Source: Microbacteriaceae bacterium (GTDB lineage: Bacteria > Actinomycetota > Actinomycetes > Actinomycetales > Microbacteriaceae). From it: a DNA stretch of 16,455 nt. This document shows positions 1 to 7,180 of this stretch, piece after piece (position 1 is the stretch's first letter; every line of letters starts with the position of its first letter). The notes below the pieces were generated by a model that was not told where the DNA came from, made no database searches, and was given only the letters and a program-made list of their open reading frames with translations. Both the position numbers and the translations under genes were made by a program. Location of the stretch: positions 1 through 16,455 of the forward strand of contig RFQD01000009.1 of NCBI GenBank assembly GCA_009925875.1. Reading direction: 5' to 3'.

Positions 1-431
1 TCGACGAGACGAGCCTGCCCCACGAGTTCGACTGGTTGCGCAGCGCCGTGCATTTGGCCAAGGGCTGTTATCGCGGGCAAGAGACCGTCGCGAAGGTGCA
101 CAACCTCGGTCACCCTCCGCGCCGACTTGTGTCGCTCGACCTCGACGGAAGCGACTCAAGCTTGCCCGAGCCCGGAGCATTCGTCGCCCTCGCGGATGAT
201 CCCGACAAGGTCGTCGGTCACGTCACCTCGTCGGCCCGTCACTTTGAGGATGGTCCGATTGCGCTCGCGCTCGTGAAACGCTCGGTTCCCGTCGACGCAC
301 CGCTTGTCGTGCGCTCGCCGGATTCCGCCCCGTTGGCGGCCCGGCAAATGCCTATTGTGCCGAGCGACGCGGGCAAGACTCTCGACGTGCCGCGAATCAA
401 ACGCGACCGAGTGCGCCCCACGCGATCGTAA
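1..431 (+). CDS. ygfZ: YgfZ/folate-binding family protein, C-terminal part (5' end outside window)
   Basis: Reading frame is open from base 3 and ends at TAA 429-431, giving about 142 residues of the C-terminal half. The diagnostic YgfZ motif K-G-C-Y-x-G-Q-E is present (AKGCYRGQETVAK, encoded around 57-99), including the conserved Cys. After it comes a beta-rich stretch (RRLVSLDL, GHVTSSA, IALALVKR) typical of the glycine-cleavage T-protein C-terminal barrel. Known for the family: tetrahydrofolate-dependent proteins that help make or repair Fe-S enzymes and affect tRNA modification in E. coli; cytosolic. The true start lies upstream of base 1; a TTG at 36 is only an internal codon. The 3' end overlaps the convergent methyltransferase gene by 35 nt. 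Family assignment is firm; the precise role in this organism is inferred. Confidence 0.9.
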   Translation, partial: DETSLPHEFDWLRSAVHLAKGCYRGQETVAKVHNLGHPPRRLVSLDLDGSDSSLPEPGAFVALADDPDKVVGHVTSSARHFEDGPIALALVKRSVPVDAPLVVRSPDSAPLAARQMPIVPSDAGKTLDVPRIKRDRVRPTRS

Positions 432-1230
432 TTTCGCCCAACCGCCACCGTGTGCGTCCCGCAAGCACGGGCCACCCATTTGCTTTCATCGACTCGACGG
501 TGGCAATCCACCGCTGTGAAGCACCGAAGGTGCCGAGCCCGGTGTGTATCGACCACCACCGGTCTAGGTCGGTCATCAGCGCGTTGACCGGGTCGCCGGC
601 CACGTTGTGGTGAATGAGCGCCTTGGGCAACCGTTCGGCGGCAATACTCGGGGCCTCGAGCCCGTCGAGGCGGAGCGAAATCGTGAGGGATTGCGGGCCG
701 CTGGCCGTGCCGAGCGCCCCGGGCGCGCCGAGGGCACCGGGCGTCAGAGAAATCCAGGTCGCTACCCGCCCGATTTCGTCACACGTGCCGTCGACCAACA
801 CGCCACCGGGTTGCATTGCCGCGAGCATTGATTGCCAGGCCGCGTCCACCGCCGACTCGTCGTACTGGCGCAACACGTTGAACGCGCGAATCACGCACGC
901 ACGGCGTGCATCGGGCAACGGGGTTTCGAACCCGCCGAGTTCAAACGACAGCGGCGGATGGGCATCCACCATGCCCCATTTGCGGAGGTCTGCTCGAGCT
1001 GACTCGACACGCGCGGGATCAATCTCGAGGCCGACCACCTCAACGTCGGGTCGCACGTGAAGGAGCCGTTCGCGCAACTCGACCGTGGTCACCGCACTCG
1101 CCCCGAAGCCGAGATCAACGACGAGTGGGTCTTTCGTATGGCGCAACACGGGCAGCGTGCTGATCCACCGGTCGACACGGCGCAGACGGTTGGGATTTGT
1201 TGTTCCCCGCGTGATGTTACCGACCGGCAT
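397..1230 (-). CDS. Class I SAM-dependent methyltransferase, actinobacterial conserved type
   Basis: A 277-residue protein starting at ATG 1228-1230 and ending at TGA 397-399. Residues about 36-50 (VVDLGFGASAVTTVEL) match motif I of Rossmann-fold methyltransferases, followed by an acidic end of strand 2 (VVGLEIDP) that would bind the SAM ribose and a later GGVLVDGT strand. The N-terminal block GTTNPNRLRRVDRW resembles a conserved opening I associate with actinobacterial proteins of this type. The substrate is unknown; I would not assign rRNA, protein or small-molecule methylation. The gene diverges from gpmA with a 28-nt gap and no clear Shine-Dalgarno, so it may be leaderless. Its last 35 nt overlap the convergent ygfZ end. 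Lower-scoring alternative: a methyltransferase-fold protein without methyltransferase activity. Confidence 0.8.
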   Translation of the reverse strand: MPVGNITRGTTNPNRLRRVDRWISTLPVLRHTKDPLVVDLGFGASAVTTVELRERLLHVRPDVEVVGLEIDPARVESARADLRKWGMVDAHPPLSFELGGFETPLPDARRACVIRAFNVLRQYDESAVDAAWQSMLAAMQPGGVLVDGTCDEIGRVATWISLTPGALGAPGALGTASGPQSLTISLRLDGLEAPSIAAERLPKALIHHNVAGDPVNALMTDLDRWWSIHTGLGTFGASQRWIATVESMKANGWPVLAGRTRWRLGEITIAWGALGRV

Positions 1231-1234
1231 GGGC

Positions 1235-1255
1235 TCAAGTCTTCCCTAGACTTGA
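1235..1255. promoter_or_regulatory. Divergent promoter inside a perfect inverted repeat (methyltransferase / gpmA)
   Basis: TCAAGTCT-TCCCT-AGACTTGA is an 8-bp perfect inverted repeat with a 5-nt centre, filling most of the 28-bp gap. Its right arm contains TAGACT (1247-1252), a TANNNT-type -10 box, and 6 nt later is the gpmA ATG (1259). Reading the other strand, AAGACT lies 7 nt before the methyltransferase ATG, a weaker match because its first base is A. That spacing fits leaderless transcription, well known in actinobacteria. Whether the repeat also binds a regulator is not visible. Confidence 0.55.
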
Positions 1256-1258
1256 CGC

Positions 1259-2005
1259 ATGACGCACACCCTGATTTTGCTTCGCCACGGCAACAGCGAG
1301 TGGAACCAAAAAAACCTGTTTACCGGCTGGGTTGACGTTCGATTGAGTGCTCAGGGCGTTGGTGAGGCGAAGAAAGCGGGTGCCTTATTGCGCGAAAAGA
1401 ACGTGCTCCCCGATGTGCTGTACACCTCACTGCTGACCCGCGCAATTCAGACCGCCAATCTCGCACTCGAAGAGGCCGACCGGCTTTGGATTCCGGTCCA
1501 GCGCAGCTGGCGACTCAATGAACGTCACTACGGTGCGTTGCAGGGCATGGACAAGGCGCAGACGCTCGCTCAGTACGGCCCGGAGCAATTTCACATTTGG
1601 CGCCGATCGTTTGACGTTCCGCCACCGCCCATTGCGCACGACAGTGAATGGTCGCAGGTGGATGACCCGCGCTACGAGGGCATCGACGGCGCGGTGCCCG
1701 CCACCGAGTGCCTGAAAGATGTCATCGACCGCATGATCCCGTATTGGACGAGTGACATTGTGCCCGACCTCGCCACCGGTAAGACGGTGCTGGTGACCGC
1801 GCACGGCAATTCGTTGCGGGCGTTAGTCAAACATCTCGACGGCATTTCTGATGACGACATCGCCGAGTTGAACATCCCCACGGGCATTCCGCTCGTGTAC
1901 GAACTTGACGAGAACTTCCGACCCGTCAAGCCCGGCGAATATCTCGACCCCGAGGCCGCGACCGCTGGTGCGGCAGCAGTGGCTGCTCAAGGATTAAAGA
2001 AGTAG
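1259..2005 (+). CDS. gpmA: 2,3-bisphosphoglycerate-dependent phosphoglycerate mutase
   Basis: A 248-residue protein, the usual length for this family. It interconverts 3- and 2-phosphoglycerate in glycolysis and gluconeogenesis in the cytosol through a phosphohistidine intermediate. The RHG motif puts the phospho-acceptor at His10. Arg61 (LLTRAIQTA), Glu88 ([11 protein letters not shown]) and the second catalytic His182 ([11 protein letters not shown]) are all in place, so the enzyme should be active. The start is ATG 1259: the protein begins exactly as family members do ([11 protein letters not shown]), and TAGACT 6 nt upstream suggests a leaderless message. It converges with phoU, leaving 9 nt between the stops. 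Phosphoglycerate mutase beside senX3-regX3 is a known actinobacterial arrangement, for example in mycobacteria. The Ala/Gly-rich C-terminal tail (residues 232-248) is unremarkable. Confidence 0.96.
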   Translation: MTHTLILLRHGNSEWNQKNLFTGWVDVRLSAQGVGEAKKAGALLREKNVLPDVLYTSLLTRAIQTANLALEEADRLWIPVQRSWRLNERHYGALQGMDKAQTLAQYGPEQFHIWRRSFDVPPPPIAHDSEWSQVDDPRYEGIDGAVPATECLKDVIDRMIPYWTSDIVPDLATGKTVLVTAHGNSLRALVKHLDGISDDDIAELNIPTGIPLVYELDENFRPVKPGEYLDPEAATAGAAAVAAQGLKK

Positions 2006-2014
2006 GCGTCGCGA

Positions 2015-2689
2015 TTAGTTCTGCACTTCTACGGGTCCGGTGCCGTCGCTGGCCCATTCGCCCGTGGTGAGGTACTTCACTTTTTTCGCAATATTGACCG
2101 CGTGGTCGGCGAAGCGTTCGTGGTAGCGACTTGCTAACGTGGCATCCACGGTGTCGACGGGAGTCCCGCCCCACGTCTCGCCGAGAACCTTGTCGAACAC
2201 CGAAAGGTGCAGATCGTCGATGTCATCGTCGAGGTCGCGAATCTTGTCGGCGTGCTTGAGGTTCTGCGTCTTCAGTAGTTTGGTCAGTGTTTCGGCGACC
2301 TCGACGTCGAGTTCGCCCATCTTGCGGAAAGTGCCGCGCAAACCCTTGGCGATGACCTTCTCGGGGAATCGGTAGCGGGTGAGTTGGGCGATGTGCTCGG
2401 CCATGTCTCCCATGCGTTCGAGCGAACTCGAGATGCGCAACGCGCTCACGGCGATGCGCAGGTCACGCGCGACGGGTTGCTGGCGCGCCAAAATCTGAAT
2501 GGCGAGTTCATCGAGACTCAGTGCACGCTCGTCGATTCGGATGTCGCTTTCGATGACCTCTTCGGCCAATGCGACGTTGCTCTCACTGAAGGCGTTCGTC
2601 GCCTTCGAAATGGCCTCGGTGACGAGTTCGGATACCTCGACCAGGCGCTCTTGAAGCTCGCCCAGTTCTTGCTGAAACATAACGCGCAT
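2015..2689 (-). CDS. phoU: Phosphate-signalling accessory protein PhoU
   Basis: A 224-residue all-helical protein made of two repeated three-helix PhoU domains (about residues 8-95 and 115-205). The opening MRVMFQQELGELQ and the metal-site style acidic motifs (ERMGDMAEHIA near residue 95; HERFADHAVNIAKK near residue 190) are characteristic. PhoU proteins link the Pst phosphate transporter to the sensor kinase and hold the Pho response off when phosphate is plentiful; they act at the inner face of the membrane. The start is ATG 2687-2689: AAGAGG lies 7 nt upstream on the minus strand, and the next Met (codon 4) has no comparable site. It is divergent from senX3-regX3, sharing a 166-bp control region that holds a PHO-box-like repeat, so phosphate control of the gene is likely. 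No pst genes are in the window. Confidence 0.95.
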   Translation of the reverse strand: MRVMFQQELGELQERLVEVSELVTEAISKATNAFSESNVALAEEVIESDIRIDERALSLDELAIQILARQQPVARDLRIAVSALRISSSLERMGDMAEHIAQLTRYRFPEKVIAKGLRGTFRKMGELDVEVAETLTKLLKTQNLKHADKIRDLDDDIDDLHLSVFDKVLGETWGGTPVDTVDATLASRYHERFADHAVNIAKKVKYLTTGEWASDGTGPVEVQN

Positions 2690-2751
2690 GTCTTAACCTC
2701 TTTTCGGTGGCACTTGCAAGTAAGCCTGCGGAATGTTGCGAGACGCGACCC

Positions 2752-2784
2752 ACTGCCTTAACGCAAGGTTACGCGTAGGTGAAC
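2752..2784 (-). promoter_or_regulatory. PHO-box-like direct repeat (candidate RegX3/PhoP site)
   Basis: On the minus strand three units begin every 11 nt: GTTCACC (2778-2784), CGTAACC (2767-2773) and GTTAAGG (2756-2762). In actinobacteria, PhoP-type regulators bind tandem 11-nt units whose best-conserved core resembles GTTCACC. The first unit is a perfect core, the second keeps four of seven bases, and the third is degenerate. The position, between phoU and the kinase/regulator pair that RegX3 belongs to, is where such boxes are found in streptomycetes. The function is inferred. Confidence 0.5.
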
Positions 2785-2842
2785 AGTTTTTTTGCGAAGT
2801 CACGTGTTGTTCCCGACACGTCACAGTTTGGTTACTCTCCGT

Positions 2843-2848
2843 TAGCGT
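2843..2848 (+). promoter_or_regulatory. Candidate -10 box for leaderless senX3 transcript
   Basis: TAGCGT fits TANNNT and ends 7 nt before the senX3 ATG at 2856, the spacing expected if transcription starts on or next to the start codon. No Shine-Dalgarno-like purine run lies in between, which agrees with a leaderless message. A second possible -10, TACTCT at 2833-2838, would give a short leader instead. Confidence 0.4.
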
Positions 2849-2855
2849 TGTGTAC

Positions 2856-3989
2856 ATGAACCTCGGCTTGATTATTGGTATCGCCGTTGTGCTCGGCGCA
2901 ATCGCCGGAGGGGTCATCGTGGTTCTCATCAACCGCTCGACCCAGCAGTCCAACGCCGAGATGCAGGCTGCCTCGTGGGAGCTCCCCGCGGGCGTTGCGG
3001 AACTGCTGGAGTCGATTGAATTTCCCGCGATCATCGTCAACTCCTCGGTTCGCGTGGTGGCTGCCTCCCCTGCCGCGGCGCAGTTCGGTCTGATTTCGCA
3101 GGACCGGCTCGCGGTGCCCGAACTCGTGGCCGTCGTCGAAGACTTGAACCGGTCTGCTGAGCCCATCGTGCGCCAGCTCGAAATTCCTCGTGGCCCGTTC
3201 GGTGATGCGACGAGTTCGATTGAGGCGCGCGCATCCAAATTCGGCTCTCGGTATTCTCTGTTGCTCGTCGCCGACCGCACCGAATTTCGTCGTCTCGAAG
3301 AGGTGCGTCGAGACTTCGTTGCCAACATTAGCCATGAATTGAAGACGCCCATTGGGGCGATCAGTTTGCTCGCGGAGGCCCTTTCGGAGGCCGCGGATGA
3401 TCCCGATCTGGTCCGTCACTTTGCCGACCGACTCTCGGATGAATCCGCGCGCTTGGCGAGCATCACGCGCGAAATCATCGAACTCAGTCGTCTGCAGGCC
3501 GAGGGTGCCCTCGCCAAATTCAGCACGGTCAAAATCGACAAACTCCTGCGAAAGTCGGTCGATGCCAACCGCGTGCTCGCTTCGGCGAAGAAAATCGACA
3601 TTGTTGTGGGTGGCGCCGAGGGCGTCACGGTGTGGGGTGATTTCGACCGCCTCGTCGTCGCCGTGAACAACCTGTTGTCGAATGCCGTGCAATATTCGCC
3701 CGAAAATTCGCGAGTTGGCATCGGAGTGGCCGACGCGGAAGATCGCGTTGAAATCGTGGTCACTGACCAGGGTCCGGGAATGTCGAACGAAGAGGCCGAG
3801 CGGGTGTTCGAACGCTTCTACCGCACCGATCAGGCCCGATCACGCACGACGGGTGGAACGGGGCTCGGATTGTCGATTGTCAAGCACATCGTCAATCATC
3901 ACGGCGGAGACATTAGAGTGTGGTCGCTGCCTGGACAAGGTTCGAGCTTTACAATTCGATTGCCACGAAACCCGGCGGAAACCGACTAA
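2856..3989 (+). CDS. senX3: Phosphate-responsive sensor histidine kinase SenX3
   Basis: A 377-residue kinase. One N-terminal membrane segment (residues about 2-25, LGLIIGIAVVLGAIAGGVIVV) anchors it. A PAS-like sensor region follows (about 45-140, starting ELLESIEFPAIIVNSS). Next comes the dimerisation/phospho-acceptor helix with H-box FVANISHELKTP, acceptor His160. The ATPase domain has N-box NNLLSNAVQYSP, G1 DQGPGMS, F-box FERFYRTD and G2 GGTGLGLSIVKH. All catalytic motifs are intact. Known role: with RegX3 it senses low phosphate, with PhoU as brake. An in-frame ATG at 2733 would add 41 residues ahead of the membrane helix, but ATG 2856 gives a protein that opens directly with the helix, as in family members, and has a -10 box at leaderless distance. 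regX3 follows after 14 nt. Confidence 0.94.
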   Translation: MNLGLIIGIAVVLGAIAGGVIVVLINRSTQQSNAEMQAASWELPAGVAELLESIEFPAIIVNSSVRVVAASPAAAQFGLISQDRLAVPELVAVVEDLNRSAEPIVRQLEIPRGPFGDATSSIEARASKFGSRYSLLLVADRTEFRRLEEVRRDFVANISHELKTPIGAISLLAEALSEAADDPDLVRHFADRLSDESARLASITREIIELSRLQAEGALAKFSTVKIDKLLRKSVDANRVLASAKKIDIVVGGAEGVTVWGDFDRLVVAVNNLLSNAVQYSPENSRVGIGVADAEDRVEIVVTDQGPGMSNEEAERVFERFYRTDQARSRTTGGTGLGLSIVKHIVNHHGGDIRVWSLPGQGSSFTIRLPRNPAETD

Positions 3990-4003
3990 GGACCGACACG
4001 TTT

Positions 4004-4687
4004 ATGACGCACATTTTGCTCGTCGAAGACGAAGTGGCCTTGAGCGAGCCACTGGCTTTTCTTCTCGAGCGCGAAGGTTTCACGATTACGGTGGCGCACG
4101 ACGGAGCCGAGGCCCTGCGACTGTTTGAGCCGTCCAGTCACGACCTGATTTTGCTTGACCTGATGCTTCCCCAGGTATCCGGCACGGAAGTGTGTCGACA
4201 ACTTCGAACCTATTCCCAGGTTCCCATCATCATGCTCACGGCCAAGGACACCGAAGTCGACATCGTTGTCGGGCTCGAGCTTGGAGCCGACGACTTCGTC
4301 ACGAAGCCCTACAAGTCCCGCGAGTTACTAGCTCGAATTCGGGCGGTGTTGCGCCGGATCAATCCCAGTGAGTCGATGTCGGGAGACGGCGTGATCGAGA
4401 TTGCGGACATCCGTCTCGATGCCGACCGTCACGCGCTGAGCGTGCGCGGGGTCGTCACACCGATGCCACTCAAGGAGTTCGAGCTGCTCGAATACCTCAT
4501 GACGAACTCCGGTCGCGTGCTCACGCGCGGTCAACTCATCGATCGAGTGTGGGGCGCCAACTACTTTGGCGACACAAAAACCCTCGATGTGCACATCAAG
4601 CGCATCCGCGGTCGCATTGAAATCGACCCCGCGGAGCCGCGCCTGCTGATGACCGTGCGCGGCCTGGGTTACCGCTTCGAGAACTAG
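4004..4687 (+). CDS. regX3: Response regulator RegX3 (OmpR/PhoB family)
   Basis: A 227-residue two-domain regulator. The receiver domain (1-118) has the acidic pocket (EDE at 8-10), phospho-acceptor Asp52 (LLDLMLP), Thr79 (MLTAKD) and Lys101 (VTKPYKSREL). The winged-helix DNA-binding domain (about 130-227) has the recognition region DTKTLDVHIKRIRGRIE and the terminal hairpin VRGLGYRF. It is the partner of the SenX3 kinase encoded just upstream and activates or represses Pho genes when phosphorylated. The start is ATG 4004, with AAGGA 11 nt upstream overlapping the senX3 stop. The frame is also open upstream to 3920, but that part lies inside senX3 and does not resemble a receiver. The gene ends 6 nt before the convergent lipoprotein gene. 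Confidence 0.95.
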   Translation: MTHILLVEDEVALSEPLAFLLEREGFTITVAHDGAEALRLFEPSSHDLILLDLMLPQVSGTEVCRQLRTYSQVPIIMLTAKDTEVDIVVGLELGADDFVTKPYKSRELLARIRAVLRRINPSESMSGDGVIEIADIRLDADRHALSVRGVVTPMPLKEFELLEYLMTNSGRVLTRGQLIDRVWGANYFGDTKTLDVHIKRIRGRIEIDPAEPRLLMTVRGLGYRFEN

Positions 4688-4693
4688 CGCGCG

Positions 4694-5266
4694 TCAGCCG
4701 ACCGGCGTTTCGGTCGGCGCGGGTTGCGTCGACGGCGCCGTGGTTGCCGCGGAGCTGGGAATCAGGGTGTTTGTCGGCGTCGGCGTGGGCGTCGGTGTGG
4801 GCGTGAGTCCCTTGTACTCCGGTTGCGCCGTGGTGAGCACGGGCACAAACGTGGTGACCGTTTCAGAACCGGCTGCCTCAAACGCGAGCTGAATCATTCC
4901 TCCCGGCGGAACGCCGAAGTCGGACAGCTGAACCTGCTTCTCGTCGGGGCCTCCGAAACCAATCGGTTGTTCCGAGGAGGGAATGATCACATTTTGCTTC
5001 GAGACGCTGCCGTTGGCCGTGAATGCGACGTGCAACGTGATCGAAGTTCCCGTTGTGTTGATCGCATCGAACATCAACTGACCCACCTGGCCGTTGTCGC
5101 TAATCAAGACGAGGTTGCGCAGTTTGATGTCGCCCACGTTGGCTCCGACACCGTCGCTCGGGTCATAGTGGTGCGTGGTTGCCTGTGGCTGAATGAGGTT
5201 ACAACCGGCCGTTCCCAACGCTACCGCGGCCACGAGTGCCGTGATCAGCACCATGCGAATCTTCAC
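4694..5266 (-). CDS. LpqE-like surface lipoprotein next to carD
   Basis: A 190-residue secreted lipoprotein. It has a positive N-terminus, a hydrophobic core (ITALVAAVALG) and a lipobox ending TAGC, with Cys at about residue 22 as the lipid-anchored first residue of the mature protein. The middle is a beta-rich domain (LRNLVLISDNGQVGQLMF, ITLHVAFTANG). The tail is low-complexity: a Thr-Pro repeat, then Ser/Thr/Ala/Pro to the end, probably an extended linker. The start is GTG 5264-5266, because GGAGG lies 8 nt upstream; a longer frame from 5314 has no such site and would put 16 extra residues before the signal peptide. Position is the best clue: in mycobacteria lipoprotein LpqE is encoded divergently beside carD-ispD-ispF-cysS. 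The LpqE name is by position and style; its biochemical role is not known to me. Confidence 0.8.
   Translation of the reverse strand: MKIRMVLITALVAAVALGTAGCNLIQPQATTHHYDPSDGVGANVGDIKLRNLVLISDNGQVGQLMFDAINTTGTSITLHVAFTANGSVSKQNVIIPSSEQPIGFGGPDEKQVQLSDFGVPPGGMIQLAFEAAGSETVTTFVPVLTTAQPEYKGLTPTPTPTPTPTNTLIPSSAATTAPSTQPAPTETPVG
4697..4718. terminator. GC-rich hairpin between convergent regX3 and lipoprotein gene
   Basis: GCCGACCG (4697-4704) pairs perfectly with CGGTCGGC (4711-4718) around a 6-nt GCGTTT loop. It sits just past the regX3 stop and within the last codons of the convergent lipoprotein gene, the place for a shared two-way terminator. There is no clear T-tract on either side, so an intrinsic terminator of the classic kind is not assured. 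Confidence 0.45.
4772..4804 (-). repeat. Thr-Pro codon repeat in lipoprotein tail
   Basis: Eleven codons alternate Thr and Pro ((TP)5-T), written with mixed ACG/ACA and CCC/CCG codons in 6-nt steps. Such repeats give a stiff extended linker in surface proteins and can change length by slippage. The mixed codons suggest that selection at the protein level maintains it. Confidence 0.85.
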
Positions 5267-5386
5267 GAGGAAGTCCTCCAAAAACAACAAATGAGCGAGC
5301 AGGATGCGCGTCACCGACGCGCCTCAGAACTCCTCGAGCCTACCGCACCGACTCAGTGCGAGTCGGAGGGTGGCAGTGGTGCATGG

Positions 5387-5392
5387 TAAACT
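5387..5392 (+). promoter_or_regulatory. Candidate -10 box of carD
   Basis: TAAACT, a good TANNNT match, lies 27 nt before the carD ATG (5420) and would give a leader of about 20 nt that includes the GAAGGG Shine-Dalgarno-like run at 5404-5409. No convincing -35 hexamer is seen at 16-18 nt upstream. The 153-bp divergent gap (5267-5419) holds nothing else I can identify apart from the lipoprotein ribosome binding site near 5275-5279. Confidence 0.4.
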
Positions 5393-5419
5393 TTCACGTC
5401 TTCGAAGGGTAGTCACAAT

Positions 5420-5929
5420 ATGCAGTTTGTCGTCGGTGAAACCGTCGTCTACCCGCACCACGGTGCGGCCACGATTTCCGAAATCAAGACCCGCAAGAAC
5501 CCGAAGACGGGTGAAGAGAAGATTTACCTGAAACTTCACGTCAAGCAGGGTGACCTGACCATTGAGGTCCCGCAAGACGGGGTAGAAGATGTCGGCGTTC
5601 GTGACGTCATCGGCAAAGAAGGACTCGCCAAGGTCGAAGAAGTCTTGCGTGAGCCATTCACCGAAGAGCCCACGAACTGGTCTCGGCGTTATAAGGCGAA
5701 CCTGGAAAAGCTTGCCTCGGGTGACATCATCAAGGTCTCCGAGGTGGTGCGCGACCTCACTCGTCGTGATCAGGATCGCGGTCTTTCCGCTGGGGAGAAG
5801 CGCATGTTAGCCAAGGCGCGCCAGATTCTCATTTCCGAGCTCGCTCTCGCGAAAAAGACCAACGAGCAAGGCGCCTCCGACATTCTCGATGGCATTTTGG
5901 GAATCGTTCGCCCGGTGAGCGACGAGTAG
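5420..5929 (+). CDS. carD: RNA polymerase-binding transcription regulator CarD
   Basis: A 169-residue protein, close to the mycobacterial CarD length. The N-terminal Tudor-like domain that binds the RNA polymerase beta subunit spans residues 1-55 (opening [19 protein letters not shown]). The C-terminal helical domain carries the Trp (W87, in [14 protein letters not shown]) that in CarD wedges into the upstream edge of the transcription bubble, and the basic helices around [20 protein letters not shown]. Known function: stabilises the open promoter complex at many promoters, including rRNA; essential in mycobacteria. It acts on the nucleoid. The start is ATG 5420, with GAAGGG 10 nt upstream. 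Its stop TAG overlaps the ispDF start GTG by one base (TAGTG), so ispDF translation is probably coupled. Confidence 0.97.
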   Translation: MQFVVGETVVYPHHGAATISEIKTRKNPKTGEEKIYLKLHVKQGDLTIEVPQDGVEDVGVRDVIGKEGLAKVEEVLREPFTEEPTNWSRRYKANLEKLASGDIIKVSEVVRDLTRRDQDRGLSAGEKRMLAKARQILISELALAKKTNEQGASDILDGILGIVRPVSDE

Positions 5930-7170
5930 TGACGGAGCGGGCGACGCCCGTTCGCGCGGCTGTCATCGTGGTGGCAGCCGGAAGCGGCTCCCGTCTCGGT
6001 AGGTATACGCCGAAAGCGTTCGTTGAGGTGGGCGGGCGAACCCTGTTGCAGCACGCGGTCGAATCCGCCGCGGGTGCCGCGACGGTCGGCCACATTGTCG
6101 CGGTTGTTCCACCCCAGCTCATTCAACGTGCCACCGACATTGTCGCCGCGTGCCTTGCCTCCCATGTCTCGCCCACCACGCCCATCTCGTGGTCCGTCGT
6201 CGAAGGCGCCGACTCGCGCTTCCGCTCGGTCGAACGGGGACTTCGCTCACTCGACCCTTCATGGGATGTCGTCTTGGTGCACGACGCCGCACGAGCGCTT
6301 GCGCCATCGCGTGTTTTCGACGACGTTGTCGCAGCCGTGCGTGAAACCGGTGACGGAGTGGTGGCGAGCTTGCCCGTCGTCGACACGATCAACGTCGTCA
6401 ATAGCGACGGCGTCGTCACGCATCCGGTCGACCGCTCCACGCTGGCTATCATGCAAACGCCCCAAGGCTTTCCGCGCCACGATTTTGACAATGCCTACGT
6501 TCGCGCAACGTTGCCGGACTACACCGACGATGCCGCCGTCTTTGCCGCCGCCGGATTCCGCGTACTCACGGTCCTCGGCGACAGTGCATCGTTCAAAATC
6601 ACCATGCCGGACGACCTCGTGCGCGCGGAGTCGGTGCTCGAATCGGCAACCGCGTTCGGTGTAACCGGAGAGTTGGACACGCGTGGCGTGTTGCGCGTCG
6701 GTACCGGTGTTGACACACACGCGTTCTCCGACGATCCGGAGGTCGCCCTGACGCTCGCCGGCCTCAGCTGGCCCGGTGAGCGGGGTCTCTCGGGGCACAG
6801 CGATGGCGATGCGGCGGCCCACGCGGTGTGCGACGCGCTACTTTCCGCCGCGGGACTCGGCGACATCGGAGGTATTTTTGGCACGGATGATCCCCGATTT
6901 GCGGGCGCGTCCGGGGACGTTTTCGTCACGCATGCCGTCGAGCTTCTGCGAGCCGCCGGCTTCGAACCCCTCAACGTGACCGTGCAAATCATCGGAAATC
7001 GACCACGACTATCGGGGCGGCGCGCCGAGGCGGAGGCGGTACTCAGCTCGTGGGTGGGAGCGCCGGTGTCCGTGTCGGCCACGACCACCGACGGCCTCGG
7101 CTTCACCGGTCGTGGCGAGGGCGTCGCAGCGGTGGCGAGCGCACTCATTCGCGCACTACCCGCTCGGTAG
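5929..7170 (+). CDS. ispDF: Bifunctional isoprenoid enzyme IspD-IspF
   Basis: A 413-residue fusion carrying two steps of the MEP isoprenoid pathway. Residues about 8-240 are IspD (CTP + MEP to CDP-ME): nucleotide-binding loop [29 protein letters not shown], and DDAAVF with [10 protein letters not shown]. Residues about 254-410 are IspF (CDP-ME 2-phosphate to MEcPP): metal ligands Asp262 and His264 in GVDTHAF, HSDGD at 290-294, His298, GDIGGIF, and the [14 protein letters not shown] tail. Both active sites look complete. IspF acts two steps after IspD; the intervening kinase IspE is not here. The linker is short (about residues 240-253). The GTG start overlaps the carD stop. The final stop TAG also forms the first three bases of the cysS -10 box. 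Confidence 0.96.
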   Translation: MTERATPVRAAVIVVAAGSGSRLGRYTPKAFVEVGGRTLLQHAVESAAGAATVGHIVAVVPPQLIQRATDIVAACLASHVSPTTPISWSVVEGADSRFRSVERGLRSLDPSWDVVLVHDAARALAPSRVFDDVVAAVRETGDGVVASLPVVDTINVVNSDGVVTHPVDRSTLAIMQTPQGFPRHDFDNAYVRATLPDYTDDAAVFAAAGFRVLTVLGDSASFKITMPDDLVRAESVLESATAFGVTGELDTRGVLRVGTGVDTHAFSDDPEVALTLAGLSWPGERGLSGHSDGDAAAHAVCDALLSAAGLGDIGGIFGTDDPRFAGASGDVFVTHAVELLRAAGFEPLNVTVQIIGNRPRLSGRRAEAEAVLSSWVGAPVSVSATTTDGLGFTGRGEGVAAVASALIRALPAR

Positions 7171-7173
7171 ACT
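7168..7173 (+). promoter_or_regulatory. Candidate -10 box of leaderless cysS, built on the ispDF stop codon
   Basis: TAGACT fits TANNNT, and exactly 7 nt separate it from the cysS GTG at 7181. Its TAG is the ispDF stop codon. The same hexamer stands 6 nt before gpmA. There is no Shine-Dalgarno between the box and the start. cysS may therefore have its own leaderless message inside the operon. Confidence 0.5.
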
Positions 7174-7180
7174 TTCGCAC

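Noticed and set aside
2832..3692. 286-codon open frame on the minus strand opposite senX3
   Set aside because: It lies wholly over a kinase with every catalytic motif; long antisense frames are common in GC-rich DNA.
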